A stretch of DNA of 64,000 nucleotides from Planococcus versutus (GCF_001186155.3 NZ_CP016540.2:1032001-1096000), one strand, 5' to 3'. Positions 28,640 through 39,378 are shown, counted from the first letter of the stretch. Numbers and translations: made by a program. Notes: a model not told the origin generated them from the sequence alone.

Positions 28640-29223
28640 GACAAGCTGAAATCAAACGCAATACCAATGAAACCAAAGTAGCTATCCAGTTTTCATTAGA
28701 CGGCGAAGGTAAATCTGTTATTGATACAGGCGTTCCGTTCATGGATCATATGTTGGATTTGTTTATTAAGCACGGATTATTTGATGGTGATATTCAAGCG
28801 AATGGCGATACGCATATTGATGACCATCACACGACAGAAGATATTGGCATTGTTTTGGGTCAAGCTGTTAAAGAAGCGCTTGGCGATAAAAAAGGCATAC
28901 GCCGCTATGGCAATGCATTTGTTCCAATGGATGATGCATTGGCTCAAGTGGTAATCGATTGCTCAAATCGCCCACATTTAGAGTTTCAATGTGAGCTGCT
29001 AAATGAAAAAGTTGGTACATTTGATACAGAGTTGGTAGAAGAGTTTCTATGGAAATTCGCGCTTGAATCACGCATGAACGTTCACGTAATTGTTCATTAC
29101 GGAAAAAATACGCATCACATAATCGAAGCAATCTTTAAAGCATTAGCACGTGCGCTTGATGAAGCGACAATGATTGATCCACGAGTTAAAGGTGTACCAT
29201 CAACAAAGGGGTTGCTCACATGA
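28636..29223 (+). CDS. hisB: Imidazoleglycerol-phosphate dehydratase
   Basis: A 195-residue HisB: GVPFMDHMLDLF, DDHHTTEDIGI (manganese ligands), and a second half repeating the fold with HHIIEAIFKALARAL. It dehydrates imidazoleglycerol phosphate. ATG 28636 follows AAAGGAGACGA and overlaps hisD by 4 nt; the longer frame from 28615 has no benefit. There is no fused histidinol-phosphatase domain, as usual for Firmicutes. Confidence 0.95.
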   Translation: MRQAEIKRNTNETKVAIQFSLDGEGKSVIDTGVPFMDHMLDLFIKHGLFDGDIQANGDTHIDDHHTTEDIGIVLGQAVKEALGDKKGIRRYGNAFVPMDDALAQVVIDCSNRPHLEFQCELLNEKVGTFDTELVEEFLWKFALESRMNVHVIVHYGKNTHHIIEAIFKALARALDEATMIDPRVKGVPSTKGLLT

Positions 29224-29849
29224 TCATTGGCATCATTGACTATGGCATGGGCAATTTGTTTAGTGTCGAGCAAGCGTTAAAAAAGTTGGAATGTACAGTG
29301 ATTGTATCCGATGACCCTGCGGTGCTGCTCGAAGCAGAAGGGATTTTGCTGCCAGGAGTCGGTGCTTTTCCAGATGCTATGGAGTTATTAAATGACAAAG
29401 GACTTTCAGGATTTATCCAATCATTGCCAGAAAAAAATATTCCGCTTCTTGGAATTTGTCTCGGTATGCAGTTGTTATATGAAGATAGTTCGGAAGTGAA
29501 ACCGACAAAAGGTTTGGGGTTACTGACAGGACAAATTCGTCGTTTTGAAAAAGGCACATACCGAATTCCTCATATGGGCTGGAACCGTTTGGAATTTTCG
29601 CATATGCCGTATTGGTTAGAGGATGTATTAAGTGATACGCACGTGTACTTTGTACATTCTTTTTTAGCGATAAATACAGAGCAGCAAGAAGTTTTAGCCA
29701 CAGCAAGCTATGGAGGCCTCAACGTTCCGGGAGTAGTTGGAACGGGTTTGATTACCGGTATGCAATTTCATCCAGAAAAGTCTGGTGATTTTGGTCATTA
29801 TTTATTAGCGCAATGGATTGCAAATGTTAGGAGGACCGTAAATGACTAA
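29220..29849 (+). CDS. hisH: Imidazole glycerol phosphate synthase, glutaminase subunit
   Basis: A 209-residue class I glutamine amidotransferase: LPGVGAFPDAM (oxyanion strand), nucleophile Cys in LLGICLGMQLL, and His/Glu pair in MQFHPEKSG. It makes ammonia for HisF. ATG overlaps the hisB stop by 4 nt and it overlaps hisA by 8 nt. Confidence 0.95.
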   Translation: MIIGIIDYGMGNLFSVEQALKKLECTVIVSDDPAVLLEAEGILLPGVGAFPDAMELLNDKGLSGFIQSLPEKNIPLLGICLGMQLLYEDSSEVKPTKGLGLLTGQIRRFEKGTYRIPHMGWNRLEFSHMPYWLEDVLSDTHVYFVHSFLAINTEQQEVLATASYGGLNVPGVVGTGLITGMQFHPEKSGDFGHYLLAQWIANVRRTVND

Positions 29850-30570
29850 CTTTCAAATCTATCCCGCGATTGATTTAAGGGATGGCAAATGTGTACGCTT
29901 ATTTCAAGGAGATTACGCTCAGGAAACGATCTACGGAGATTCACCAGTTGAAATGGCCCGAAAATTCGTAGAAGCTGGTGCAGAGTGGATACATATGGTC
30001 GACTTAGACGGTGCCAAAGACGGCATCCGGATTAACGATCAAGTGGTCATTGAAGCCGCAAAGCTCGGTGCTAAAGTGCAAGTCGGCGGAGGCATCCGAA
30101 CTCGTGAAGATATCCAATATTATTTATCGAACGGTGTAGTGCGTGTCATTATCGGTAGTCTAGCGATCCGTAATCCCGAACTTGCTGTGTCGTTTATAGA
30201 AGAGTTCGGGGCTGAGCAAATTGTCATTGGTATTGATGCAAAAAATGGGATGGCGGCAACAGAAGGGTGGATTGAAACTTCTGGTCAAGCAGCGACAGAA
30301 GTAGCTGATTATTTTACTTCTAAAGGTGCAAAACATTTTATTTATACTGATATCGCAACGGATGGAACACTAGCGGGTCCGAATATTGCAGCCAATCGTG
30401 CATTAGTTCAACTTAAGAATGCGCAAGTTATTGTTTCTGGGGGCATTGGTTCGCTTGATGATGTGAAAAATGTGAAAAAAGCATCTACAGACAGCAACAT
30501 TGCTGGTGTAATTATTGGAAAAGCGCTTTATGAAAAACGATTTACACTGGAGGAGGCATTGTCATGCTGA
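29842..30570 (+). CDS. hisA: ProFAR isomerase
   Basis: A 242-residue TIM barrel: [15 protein letters not shown] (catalytic Asp), [28 protein letters not shown] (second Asp) and [12 protein letters not shown] phosphate-binding loops. It isomerises ProFAR to PRFAR. RBS TAGGAGG lies in hisH, and it overlaps hisF by 7 nt. Confidence 0.95.
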   Translation: MTNFQIYPAIDLRDGKCVRLFQGDYAQETIYGDSPVEMARKFVEAGAEWIHMVDLDGAKDGIRINDQVVIEAAKLGAKVQVGGGIRTREDIQYYLSNGVVRVIIGSLAIRNPELAVSFIEEFGAEQIVIGIDAKNGMAATEGWIETSGQAATEVADYFTSKGAKHFIYTDIATDGTLAGPNIAANRALVQLKNAQVIVSGGIGSLDDVKNVKKASTDSNIAGVIIGKALYEKRFTLEEALSC

Positions 30571-31316
30571 CAAAACGCATTATTCCCTGTCTTGATGTAA
30601 AAGAAGGACGTGTCGTCAAAGGCGTTAGTTTCGTTTCGCTGCGTGATGCAGGAGATCCTGTTGAACTGGCACGTTTTTACGACAAGCAAGGAGCGGATGA
30701 GCTAGTATTTTTGGATATCTCCGCTTCTCACGAAGGAAAAGAAACAATGGTCGAGGTAGTGAAAACTGTCGCTACTGAATTATCAATCCCGTTTACTGTA
30801 GGTGGCGGAATTCGTAGCTTAGACGATATAAAACGAATGTTGCGTGCAGGTGCTGACAAAGTATCTTTGAACACTGCCGCGCTTGACCGTCCAGAGCTAA
30901 TAAAAGAAGGTGCAGATTTTTTCGGCTCTCAATGCATCGTTGTTGCAATTGATGCCAAAAAAAACGGCGACAATTGGGACGTTTATACGCATGGTGGTCG
31001 CAACAAAACAGAATGGTCGGCTGTGGAATGGGCTAAAAAAAGTGTAGAACTTGGTGCAGGGGAATTGCTATTAACGAGTATGGACAAAGATGGCTCAAAA
31101 GACGGGTTTGATTTAGAACTGACAACTGCTGTACGTAGCGCAGTAGAAGTACCGGTTATTGCAAGTGGTGGAGCAGGAAAAAAAGAGCATTTTAATGAGG
31201 TATTCAAAGCAGTAGATGCCGACGCGGCATTGGCTGCATCTATTTTCCACTACAAAGAAACGAGTATAGCTGAAGTAAAACAATATTTACGGAAAGAGGG
31301 AGTGAATGTCCGATGA
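30564..31316 (+). CDS. hisF: Imidazole glycerol phosphate synthase, cyclase subunit
   Basis: A 250-residue TIM barrel: [16 protein letters not shown] (catalytic Asp11), [32 protein letters not shown] (second Asp) and [14 protein letters not shown]. With HisH it makes IGP and AICAR. The ATG overlaps hisA. RBS GGAGG. Confidence 0.96.
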   Translation: MLTKRIIPCLDVKEGRVVKGVSFVSLRDAGDPVELARFYDKQGADELVFLDISASHEGKETMVEVVKTVATELSIPFTVGGGIRSLDDIKRMLRAGADKVSLNTAALDRPELIKEGADFFGSQCIVVAIDAKKNGDNWDVYTHGGRNKTEWSAVEWAKKSVELGAGELLLTSMDKDGSKDGFDLELTTAVRSAVEVPVIASGGAGKKEHFNEVFKAVDADAALAASIFHYKETSIAEVKQYLRKEGVNVR

Positions 31317-31936
31317 CAACAATTCAATATGACCAAAACGGGCTGATTCCCGTCATTATTCAACATGCCAAAACAAAAGAAGTATTAACACTAGCGTATG
31401 CAAACAAAGAAGCTGTGCAAAAAACAATGACGACAAATGAAACATGGTTGTATTCAAGAAGCCGTAGCGAGCTATGGAATAAAGGTGCGACAAGTGGCAA
31501 TACGCAAAAAGTAACAGCTATAAGATTGGACTGTGATGGTGATTCGCTTATTTATGAAGTTATTCCAAACGGACCTGCTTGTCACACAGGACAAGACAGT
31601 TGCTTTTTTGAAACCATCCAAGGTGAACACAACAAATCTCCAGGAGATATGTTCGCTCACTTATCATCTTTAATTGAAACACGTGAAAAAGAAATGCCTG
31701 AAGGAGCCTATACTACGTATTTATTTAACGAAGGTGTCGATAAAATTTGTAAAAAAGTAGGCGAAGAAGCCTCTGAAGTAATTATCGCAGCTAAAAATCG
31801 CGATGCCAAAGAGTTAGCAATGGAAACAGCTGATTTGTTCTACCATGTTCTTGTATTACTCCAAGAACAAAAAGTGGGGATCCAGCAAGTAGTAGAAGTG
31901 TTAAAAGAACGACACACATCTAAAACGAACAAGTAA
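31313..31936 (+). CDS. hisI: Bifunctional phosphoribosyl-AMP cyclohydrolase / phosphoribosyl-ATP pyrophosphatase
   Basis: A 207-residue fusion. The HisI half (1-110) has [25 protein letters not shown] and zinc ligands in DCDGD and CHTGQDSCF; the HisE half (115-207) has the helical [16 protein letters not shown] and [13 protein letters not shown] motif. It performs steps two and three of the pathway. It is the last his gene here; hisC (aminotransferase) is not in the operon and must lie elsewhere. Confidence 0.95.
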   Translation: MTTIQYDQNGLIPVIIQHAKTKEVLTLAYANKEAVQKTMTTNETWLYSRSRSELWNKGATSGNTQKVTAIRLDCDGDSLIYEVIPNGPACHTGQDSCFFETIQGEHNKSPGDMFAHLSSLIETREKEMPEGAYTTYLFNEGVDKICKKVGEEASEVIIAAKNRDAKELAMETADLFYHVLVLLQEQKVGIQQVVEVLKERHTSKTNK

Positions 31937-31950
31937 ATAACAAGGGAATA

Positions 31951-31959
31951 TGCTATAAT
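31951..31959 (+). promoter_or_regulatory. Extended -10 promoter upstream of yvcD
   Basis: TGCTATAAT is a consensus extended -10 box with no clear -35. It lies 15 nt after the his operon stop and upstream of the hairpin at 31978. Confidence 0.55.
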
Positions 31960-31977
31960 TACAGCATATTTGAGTAT

Positions 31978-32009
31978 AGAGACGATGTTAATCGTCTCTT
32001 TTACTTTTT
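31978..32009 (+). terminator. Terminator-like hairpin between hisI and yvcD
   Basis: Perfect 9-bp stem AGAGACGAT/ATCGTCTCT, 4-nt loop, then TTTACTTTTT. It can end the his transcript. Because an extended -10 lies upstream, it may also sit in the yvcD leader. Confidence 0.8.
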
Positions 32010-32021
32010 CGGAGGCTTATT

Positions 32022-33545
32022 TTGGAGAATAAAAAAAGAAACTACGAAAACGTTCTGTCTTTTATTCCGACAGGAGAATTTTATTATCATAAAGCGTTGA
32101 AAGAACTTCAACGTGAAAACTATCCAAAGGCTTATAAATTTTTGCGTCGAGCAACAGAGTTAAGCCCTAGAAATTCGCTTTTTTTAACACAATACGGCAT
32201 CGTACTAATGGAAATGCAAGAATTCGAGCAAGCAATAGATGCTCTTATGAAAGCTTACGAGCTAGATGCTACCACAGCTGATATTTTGTTTTTTCTTGCA
32301 GAAGTCCATGCACACATGGGCTTGTTTTGGGATGCGCGAAAATACGCAAAAAAATACTTACTTGATGAGACGCAAGGAACGTATGCAGCAGAAGCGATGG
32401 GCATTATTGATTTTGCAGAACAAGAAGATTGGCAAGATTTTGGTGAAACTGAAAATGCAGAAGAAGACAGTGAGTCTCATTACAAACAAGAAAAAGCGCG
32501 TCGCATGATGGAGCAAGGAGATTTTCAAGCAGCAATCGACTTGCTTGAAAAACTAATTGAAGAAAAACCTGATTTTTGGGGAGCTTTTAATAATCTAGCT
32601 TTAGCTTATTTTTATATAGGTGAAGCTGAAATGGCGAAAGCCTTGCTTCATGATGTACTACGAAGAAATAATGGCAATTTGCATGCGCTGTGCAATTTAG
32701 CAGTTTTTCATTACTATGAAAAAAATGAAGAATTAGACAATATTCTTGAATTATTGAAAAAAATACATCCGTATGTGTTTGAGCACCGTTATAAACTAGG
32801 AGCCACTTTTGCGCTTGTTGGCAAGTATAAAGAGGCATATCACTGGCTAAGGAGTCTTCAAAAACGTGGCTTTGAAGGAGACACAGCATTTTATTTCTGG
32901 TTATCGCATTCAGCCTATCATTCAGGACACGAAGAGATATCGAGACATGCTTGGGAACAGTTAAAAAAAATGGACCCAGACAAAGATGGGTTTGCTCCTT
33001 GGAGTGAACATTCCGCAATGCCGCACGTAGATGCACTAGAGCATGACCGAGATTATTTGGCTCAAAAACTTGATCACGCCAAAAAAAGTGAACGTTTGTT
33101 TGGTTTGTTTTTGCTTGGGAAATCAGCTCATAAACAAGAAATTATTTCACATCCAAATTGGCTAGATTCAGATCAACCTTCTGTATTAGAAACTTTTGTT
33201 TTAGGATATGCACTAGGCCATCCATTCAAAAAAGAAATTCCTGCTGAGCAAGTATTTTTACGTGCAATGGAAGTGGCAGAAGGTCTTTATGAGTCACAAG
33301 CAATGGTTACAAAAGAACGTGCTGAAGTTTTTCAGCTGTGGTTCTTGTTAGTTGAAAAAGCCTATACCAGTAACTATACATTTAAAAATCCAACGGCTTT
33401 GACAGCGGCAGTTGAATTTATAATGGCTTCTTCCAAAAAAGAAAAAATAACAAAAAAAGAGATAGCGAATCGTTTTGGAATTTCAGTTGCAACCTTGACT
33501 AAATACACGAAAGAAATAGCAACATTCTTACCCAGTCTAGGTTAG
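32022..33545 (+). CDS. yvcD: TPR protein with a C-terminal helix-turn-helix-like segment
   Basis: A 507-residue protein starting with TTG 32022 after RBS GGAGG. Tetratricopeptide-type repeats fill residues about 15-310 (for example YPKAYKFLRRATELSPRN, FEQAIDALMKAYELDATTA, FWGAFNNLALAYFYIGEAEMAKALL). The last 35 residues (KEIANRFGISVATLTKYTKEI) look like a helix-turn-helix. The position upstream of trxB matches yvcD of Bacillus. Function unknown; the C terminus suggests DNA binding or a related contact. Confidence 0.8.
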   Translation: MENKKRNYENVLSFIPTGEFYYHKALKELQRENYPKAYKFLRRATELSPRNSLFLTQYGIVLMEMQEFEQAIDALMKAYELDATTADILFFLAEVHAHMGLFWDARKYAKKYLLDETQGTYAAEAMGIIDFAEQEDWQDFGETENAEEDSESHYKQEKARRMMEQGDFQAAIDLLEKLIEEKPDFWGAFNNLALAYFYIGEAEMAKALLHDVLRRNNGNLHALCNLAVFHYYEKNEELDNILELLKKIHPYVFEHRYKLGATFALVGKYKEAYHWLRSLQKRGFEGDTAFYFWLSHSAYHSGHEEISRHAWEQLKKMDPDKDGFAPWSEHSAMPHVDALEHDRDYLAQKLDHAKKSERLFGLFLLGKSAHKQEIISHPNWLDSDQPSVLETFVLGYALGHPFKKEIPAEQVFLRAMEVAEGLYESQAMVTKERAEVFQLWFLLVEKAYTSNYTFKNPTALTAAVEFIMASSKKEKITKKEIANRFGISVATLTKYTKEIATFLPSLG

Positions 33546-33602
33546 GGTTGCAGGCATAAAAGTTGAAGCTTTAACTAGAATCTTATACGATTTAGCTACT
33601 GA

Positions 33603-34586
<984 letters not shown>

Positions 34587-34677
34587 TTGTTTCTTAATTA
34601 TTTTGTAACGTCTCTGTCATAAATAAAGTATATAGTTAGAAGAGTAAATTGACCCCCTTTTTAATCATACTTTGATG

Positions 34678-34716
34678 GGCCGTCTTTCGAATAATTCGAA
34701 AGACGGCCTTTTTTTA
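34678..34716 (+). terminator. Terminator after trxB
   Basis: A 14-bp perfect stem GGCCGTCTTTCGAA/TTCGAAAGACGGCC with TAA loop, then a run of seven T. Confidence 0.93.
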
Positions 34717-34721
34717 TTCTT

Positions 34722-34751
34722 TTGCATGACACACCAGGATAGATGTATAAT
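34722..34751 (+). promoter_or_regulatory. Promoter of the nudix-rapZ-yvcK-whiA-crh operon
   Basis: TTGCAT (34722-34727), 18-nt spacer, TATAAT (34746-34751). The -10 overlaps the upstream ATG at 34750, which therefore cannot be the translation start from this promoter. Confidence 0.7.
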
Positions 34752-34785
34752 GGAGAGAGTTTACAAAAGATGTGGAGTGTCGAAT

Positions 34786-35271
34786 GTGCAGCGAATCGCG
34801 AATTTACTAGTTATTAAAAATGGACAAGTACTATTATTGAAAAAACCACGGCGTGATTGGTACGTAGCACCAGGAGGGAAAATGGAGTCTGGAGAATCCA
34901 TTTTTGAAGCCGCAGTCCGTGAATTTAAAGAAGAAACGAATACCACACCAATAGGTACAAATCTTAAAGGTGTCTACACGATGATGATTCAAGAGAAAGA
35001 ACAAATTGTGGATGAGTGGATGTTATTTACGTTTGTTGCGACTGATTTAATCGGTGATCTATTCGAAGAAACAACTGAAGGTTTATTAGAATGGCATCCT
35101 GTAGAAGCTTTGGCGTATTTACCGATGGCTAAAGGAGATCGAACAAATTTGCAGTTTGTAGTAAGTCAACAAGGTATCCAGTACGGAACATTTTACTACA
35201 CAAAAGAATTTCAGTTAATTAAAGAAACCATTCAATCATCAATCGAAGAGGTGAATCATTTTAATGGATAA
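34786..35271 (+). CDS. Nudix hydrolase (YvcI-like, 8-oxo-dGTP diphosphatase family)
   Basis: A 161-residue Nudix protein. The Nudix box runs from [18 protein letters not shown] to KEETNT, with the REFKEE glutamates that bind metal. Start chosen at GTG 34786: the sequence TGGAG at 34773 is 8 nt upstream, and the promoter -10 rules out ATG 34750. Homologues upstream of rapZ are called yvcI. The substrate is unknown; nucleotide sanitation is common in the family. It overlaps rapZ by 8 nt. Confidence 0.85.
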   Translation: MQRIANLLVIKNGQVLLLKKPRRDWYVAPGGKMESGESIFEAAVREFKEETNTTPIGTNLKGVYTMMIQEKEQIVDEWMLFTFVATDLIGDLFEETTEGLLEWHPVEALAYLPMAKGDRTNLQFVVSQQGIQYGTFYYTKEFQLIKETIQSSIEEVNHFNG

Positions 35272-36145
35272 TCGTGAAGAAGAAACAGAGCTGATTATTA
35301 TTACAGGTATGTCAGGTGCAGGAAAAACTGTGGCAATTCAAAGCTTTGAAGACTTAGGATTTTTTACGATTGACAATTTACCACCAACTTTATTGTCAAC
35401 TTTTATTAAGTTAATGAGGGATTCTGGAAAATCCATGAAGCGTGTAGCTGTTGTTATGGATTTGCGAGGAGGCGACTTTTTTGACAGTCTAGTAGATGCA
35501 ATTGACGATTTATCAAAAGATTCAAAGGTTTCAACCACAATTTTGTTTTTAGATGCAGAAAACGAAACATTAGTTAGTCGTTATAAAGAGTCTAGAAGAT
35601 CTCATCCTTTGTCACCCGGTGGATTGGTACTAGGCGGTATTCAAAAAGAACGAGACATGCTAAATGATCTTCAAGGAAGAGCGCAGTATATATATAACAC
35701 ATCTAAAATGTCACCTCGTCAGTTAAAAGAACGAATCATCACTGATTTTTCTTCGAAAACGAGCAATGTGTTTACTGTAAATGTAATGTCTTTTGGCTTT
35801 AAGCATGGCATGCCAATTGATGCCGATTTAGTATTTGATGTTCGATTTTTACCAAATCCTTATTATATTGAAGAGTTAAATCCGTTAACAGGATTGGATA
35901 ATCGCGTGTCAAGTTATGTATTAAAATGGCAAGAAACGCAAACGCTCATCGATAAATTAACGGATTTATTTCAGTTCATGATTCCTCAATATAAGCGTGA
36001 AGGAAAAGCACAACTGGTTATCGCGTTTGGCTGTACAGGCGGTCAACATCGGTCGGTAACATTGGCTGAATACTACGGCAAATTATTAGCAGAAAACAAT
36101 AAAGTCATCATAACGCACAGAGACGTCAAGATAAGAAAGGAATGA
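35264..36145 (+). CDS. rapZ: RapZ/YvcJ family nucleotide-binding protein
   Basis: A 293-residue protein with Walker [13 protein letters not shown] near 13-24, the DNLP motif, and the C-terminal CTGGQHRSV segment. Enterobacterial RapZ delivers a small RNA to RNase E; the Bacillus homologue YvcJ is a GTPase/ATPase linked to competence through an unclear mechanism. It lies 4 nt before yvcK. Confidence 0.92.
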   Translation: MDNREEETELIIITGMSGAGKTVAIQSFEDLGFFTIDNLPPTLLSTFIKLMRDSGKSMKRVAVVMDLRGGDFFDSLVDAIDDLSKDSKVSTTILFLDAENETLVSRYKESRRSHPLSPGGLVLGGIQKERDMLNDLQGRAQYIYNTSKMSPRQLKERIITDFSSKTSNVFTVNVMSFGFKHGMPIDADLVFDVRFLPNPYYIEELNPLTGLDNRVSSYVLKWQETQTLIDKLTDLFQFMIPQYKREGKAQLVIAFGCTGGQHRSVTLAEYYGKLLAENNKVIITHRDVKIRKE

Positions 36146-36149
36146 GTGC

Positions 36150-37145
36150 ATGGAACGTAAACAGCTCCGCAAACGAATAGTTATCTTAGGCGGCGGTACA
36201 GGACTTTCTACATTATTGAGAGGCTTAAAACTATACCCACTGGACTTGACAGCAATCGTCACGGTTGCAGACGATGGAGGAAGTTCAGGCCGTTTGCGAA
36301 ATGATTTGGATATTCCACCACCAGGAGATATCCGAAATGTCATAGCAGCTTTGTCAGATAGTGAACCTTTGGTTACTGAAATGTTCCAATATCGTTTTAA
36401 ACATTCCTTAGATCTTGATGGGCACTCATTGGGCAATTTGATGTTGGCGGCTTTGACAGATATTACGGGGGATTTTTCTCATGCTGTACGTGAAATGAGT
36501 CGTGTTCTAAATGTTAATGGCACAGTGTTGCCTGCTGCCAATCAAATAGTTACGTTAAGTGCAGAATTAGAAGACGGTACTATTATTGAAGGAGAGTCTA
36601 AGATTCCTGCCTATTTACAACCCATTAAACGTGTTTTTATTGAGCCGTATGATGTAAAAGCCTTACCTGCGACGATTGCAGCAATTGAAAACGCAGACGT
36701 TATTGTGGTTGGTCCTGGTTCTTTGTATACAAGCATTTTGCCAAATTTATTAGTAAAAGATATTAAAAAAGCAATTATTGCTGCAAAAGCGAAAAAGATC
36801 TACATTTGTAATTTGATGACACAAGCAGGTGAGACCTATAAATACACAGCTTCTGATCATGTGAAAGCACTTTATGATCATGTAGATGAAAGATTTTTAG
36901 ATGCCATTTTGCTTGATAAAGTGCAAATGCCAGAAACGATTGCTGAACGTTATGAGAAAGAACAAGCATGGCCTGTTGAGTATGACGAAGAGCGACTAAA
37001 GAAAATGGGTCTTGAAGTTTATCGCAAAGACATTGCCAATATCTCTGGTGAAACTGTACGTCACGAACCGACAAAAGTCGCAGAATGGCTATTTGAATAT
37101 GCTGATGGCCATGCCAGTGAAGATTCGAAGCAGCTATATTTTTAA
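36150..37145 (+). CDS. yvcK: YvcK/GlmR family protein (gluconeogenesis factor)
   Basis: A 331-residue protein of the CofD-like fold: VILGGGTGLSTLLRGLK near the N terminus, VADDGGSSGRLR, and GPGSLYTSILPNLLV. YvcK (GlmR) binds UDP-GlcNAc and stimulates GlmS, steering carbon to cell-wall synthesis during gluconeogenic growth. Its place between rapZ and whiA, with crh downstream, is the conserved order. Confidence 0.94.
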   Translation: MERKQLRKRIVILGGGTGLSTLLRGLKLYPLDLTAIVTVADDGGSSGRLRNDLDIPPPGDIRNVIAALSDSEPLVTEMFQYRFKHSLDLDGHSLGNLMLAALTDITGDFSHAVREMSRVLNVNGTVLPAANQIVTLSAELEDGTIIEGESKIPAYLQPIKRVFIEPYDVKALPATIAAIENADVIVVGPGSLYTSILPNLLVKDIKKAIIAAKAKKIYICNLMTQAGETYKYTASDHVKALYDHVDERFLDAILLDKVQMPETIAERYEKEQAWPVEYDEERLKKMGLEVYRKDIANISGETVRHEPTKVAEWLFEYADGHASEDSKQLYF

Positions 37146-37168
37146 TGCTTTGAAAGGGGGAACGAATT

Positions 37169-38119
37169 TTGTCTTTTGCATCTGAAACAAAAAAAGAAAT
37201 GACACAAATTGAAATAGACGATTGTTGTGGGAAAGCAGAACTTTCCGCAATGATCCGAATGAATGGTACATTATCGTTTTCCAATCGTCAACTAAGCCTG
37301 GATATCCAAACTGAAAATGCAGCAATTGCACGTCGTATTTATACGTTGCTAAAACGTTTTTACAAAGCATATCCTGTTGAATTACTAGTTCGAAAAAAAA
37401 TGCGATTAAAAAAGAACAATATTTACATTTGCAGAATTCGAGAAGGAGCGAAGCATATTCTCGAAGATTTAGAGATTTTGACAGAAGGTTTTCAATTTCA
37501 ACATCAGATTGTTAAAAGTTTAATTGAAAAAAACTGCTGTAAACGATCTTACTTGAGAGGTGCTTTTTTAGCGGGTGGCTCGGTTAACAATCCCGAAACC
37601 TCGTCTTATCATTTAGAAATTTACTCTCTTTATAAAGATCATGCCGAGTCATTGGTTGATTTAATGAATGAATTCCATTTAAACAGCAAAACGATCGAAC
37701 GCAAAAAAGGATTTGTGACCTATTTGAAAGAAGCTGAAAAAATTTCTGATTTTTTAAGTATTACCGGAGCGCATTCGGCGTTATTAAAATTCGAAGATGT
37801 TCGAATTATTCGTGACATGCGTAATAGCGTAAATCGTCTTGTCAATTGTGAAACAGCTAACTTAAACAAAACCATCGATGCTGCTTTGCGACAAGTAGAG
37901 AATATTCGTTTTATCGATGGAGCTATCGGAATCGATCAATTACCAGAAAGACTTCGTGAAATTGCCCGACTTCGAGTAGAGTACCAGGATGTAACATTAA
38001 AAGAACTAGGTGAAATGGTATCGGGTGGAAGCGTTAGTAAATCCGGTGTCAATCACCGTCTCCGAAAAATCGATGAGATTGCTACATCACTGAGAAATGG
38101 AGAAATGATTGGCCGTTAA
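37169..38119 (+). CDS. whiA: DNA-binding protein WhiA
   Basis: A 316-residue protein: N-terminal LAGLIDADG-like region ([24 protein letters not shown]) and a C-terminal helix-turn-helix ([27 protein letters not shown]). TTG start after a strong GAAAGGGGG ribosome site. WhiA helps control cell division and chromosome segregation in Bacillus and sporulation in Streptomyces. Confidence 0.94.
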   Translation: MSFASETKKEMTQIEIDDCCGKAELSAMIRMNGTLSFSNRQLSLDIQTENAAIARRIYTLLKRFYKAYPVELLVRKKMRLKKNNIYICRIREGAKHILEDLEILTEGFQFQHQIVKSLIEKNCCKRSYLRGAFLAGGSVNNPETSSYHLEIYSLYKDHAESLVDLMNEFHLNSKTIERKKGFVTYLKEAEKISDFLSITGAHSALLKFEDVRIIRDMRNSVNRLVNCETANLNKTIDAALRQVENIRFIDGAIGIDQLPERLREIARLRVEYQDVTLKELGEMVSGGSVSKSGVNHRLRKIDEIATSLRNGEMIGR

Positions 38120-38172
38120 TTGGTTGGTGGTGCGTTCATATAGAAGAAAGTTAGTTTTAGAGGAGGATGAGT

Positions 38173-38430
38173 ATGGTTGAAAAACAAGTGAAGGTACAAT
38201 TGAAAACGGGTCTCCAAGCCAGACAAGCTGCTTTGTTCGTTCAAGAAGCCAATCGGTTTAATGCAGATGTTTACTTAGAAAAAGACAATAAAAAGGTTAA
38301 CGCGAAAAGTATTATGGGCGTTATGAGCCTTGCAATTAGTAAAGGGACAAATGTTAAAATTTCTGCTGAAGGCTTGGATGAAGAAAAAGCCGTCCAGACC
38401 TTATCGCAAGTTATTGAAAAAGACGCGTAA
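38173..38430 (+). CDS. crh: Catabolite-repression HPr-like protein Crh
   Basis: An 85-residue HPr fold. HPr's His15 is replaced by Gln (TGLQARQA), so it cannot carry PTS phosphate, while Ser46 (AKSIMGVMSL) is kept for HprK. This is the hallmark of Crh, a second co-repressor of CcpA that also binds methylglyoxal synthase and GapA in Bacillus. ATG 38173 is preferred because ATG 38167 is next to the GAGGAGG site. Confidence 0.94.
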   Translation: MVEKQVKVQLKTGLQARQAALFVQEANRFNADVYLEKDNKKVNAKSIMGVMSLAISKGTNVKISAEGLDEEKAVQTLSQVIEKDA

Positions 38431-38439
38431 TACCATAAG

Positions 38440-38480
38440 AAAAATGGTTGTCTGCCTACATGGGTGAGCAATCATTTTTT
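38440..38480 (+). terminator. Imperfect terminator after crh
   Basis: Imperfect inverted repeat ATGGTTG ... CAATCAT followed by a run of seven T, 10 nt after the crh stop. Confidence 0.6.
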
Positions 38481-38482
38481 TA

Positions 38483-38528
38483 TCTAAAAACCCCTCACAG
38501 CGCAAAGGCCGTGAGGGGTTTTTTTAGA
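38483..38528. terminator. Bidirectional terminator between crh and clpP
   Basis: Stem 38483-38498 with 38511-38528, core AACCCCTCAC/GTGAGGGGTT, 12-nt loop, A run on the left and T run on the right. It overlaps the clpP stop region. Confidence 0.93.
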
Positions 38529-39135
38529 TATCTTTTTTGTGATCTTCAGGTAATTTACTACGCGTGATTACTTGGTCAATCAGGCCGTACTCTAACGCAC
38601 GTTCAGCTGTCATGAAGTTATCACGATCTGTATCTTTCGCGATCACTTCGATTGGTTGGCCCGTACGTTCTGAAAGAATTTGATTCAATTTTTCGCGAAG
38701 GTGTAAAATACGTTTTGCTGCAATTTCGATTTCTGTTGCTTGTCCTTGTGCACCACCAAGCGGTTGGTGAATCATCACTTCCGCATTTGGAAGTGCAAGG
38801 CGTTTTCCTTTTGTTCCAGCGGCAAGTAAGAAAGCTCCCATTGATGCGGCCATACCGATACAGATGGTTTGAACGTCTGGACGGATAAACTGCATTGTGT
38901 CATAGATTGCCATACCAGCAGTGATGCTACCGCCGGGGCTGTTGATGTAGATTGAAATATCCTTATCTGGATCTTCTGCTTCAAGGAATAGAAGTTGTGC
39001 CACAATAGAGTTTGCAACATTATCGTCAATCGCGCTGCCCAGCATAATGACGCGGTCTTTCAACAAACGTGAGTAAATATCATAAGCACGTTCGCCTCGG
39101 CTAGTTTGTTCAATTACTGTAGGAATTAAGTTCAT
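38524..39135 (-). CDS. clpP: ATP-dependent Clp protease proteolytic subunit
   Basis: A 203-residue serine protease. Catalytic Ser in [11 protein letters not shown] near 98, His in VMIHQPLGG near 123, Asp in DTDRDNFM near 172. ClpP tetradecamers degrade proteins delivered by ClpX or ClpC, including tmRNA-tagged chains and, in Bacillus, ComK. RBS GAGGAGG. The promoter region has a CtsR-type direct repeat. Confidence 0.97.
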   Translation of the reverse strand: MNLIPTVIEQTSRGERAYDIYSRLLKDRVIMLGSAIDDNVANSIVAQLLFLEAEDPDKDISIYINSPGGSITAGMAIYDTMQFIRPDVQTICIGMAASMGAFLLAAGTKGKRLALPNAEVMIHQPLGGAQGQATEIEIAAKRILHLREKLNQILSERTGQPIEVIAKDTDRDNFMTAERALEYGLIDQVITRSKLPEDHKKDI

Positions 39136-39199
39136 AGAATAGTTCCTCCTCGATTAAGTGTTTTACAAACAATGCTGAAAGTTTCTCAGCTGTACTATT

Positions 39200-39230
39200 A
39201 TCATACACACCATGGTCAAGAAAGGTCAAA
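39200..39230 (-). promoter_or_regulatory. clpP promoter with CtsR operator
   Basis: On the minus strand TTGACC (39229-39224), 18-nt spacer, TATGAT (39205-39200). On the plus strand GGTCAAG-AAA-GGTCAAA (39214-39230) is a heptad direct repeat with one mismatch to the CtsR consensus, overlapping the -35. CtsR binding would block transcription until heat or thiol stress. Confidence 0.8.
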
Positions 39231-39253
39231 TCTAACGAATTGAAAAATGCCAC

Positions 39254-39282
39254 TTGATTAAGTCGACATATTTTCGTATAAT
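39254..39282 (+). promoter_or_regulatory. Promoter of tRNA-Arg
   Basis: TTGATT (39254-39259), 17-nt spacer, TATAAT (39277-39282), 24 nt before the mature tRNA. Confidence 0.75.
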
Positions 39283-39306
39283 AGAAAAGTCGCCAATAGC
39301 GATTTG

Positions 39307-39378
39307 GCCCTCGTAGTGTAATGGATCACACGTAAGATTCCGGTTCTTGAGATGAAGGTTCGATTCCTTCCGAGGGCA
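39307..39378 (+). tRNA. tRNA-Arg (anticodon CCG)
   Basis: A 72-nt cloverleaf: acceptor GCCCTCG/CGAGGGC, D stem GTGT/ACAC, anticodon stem TAAGA/TCTTG with loop TTCCGGT (anticodon CCG), T stem GAAGG/CCTTC with TTCGATT loop, discriminator A. CCA is not encoded (CATA follows). Confidence 0.93.
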
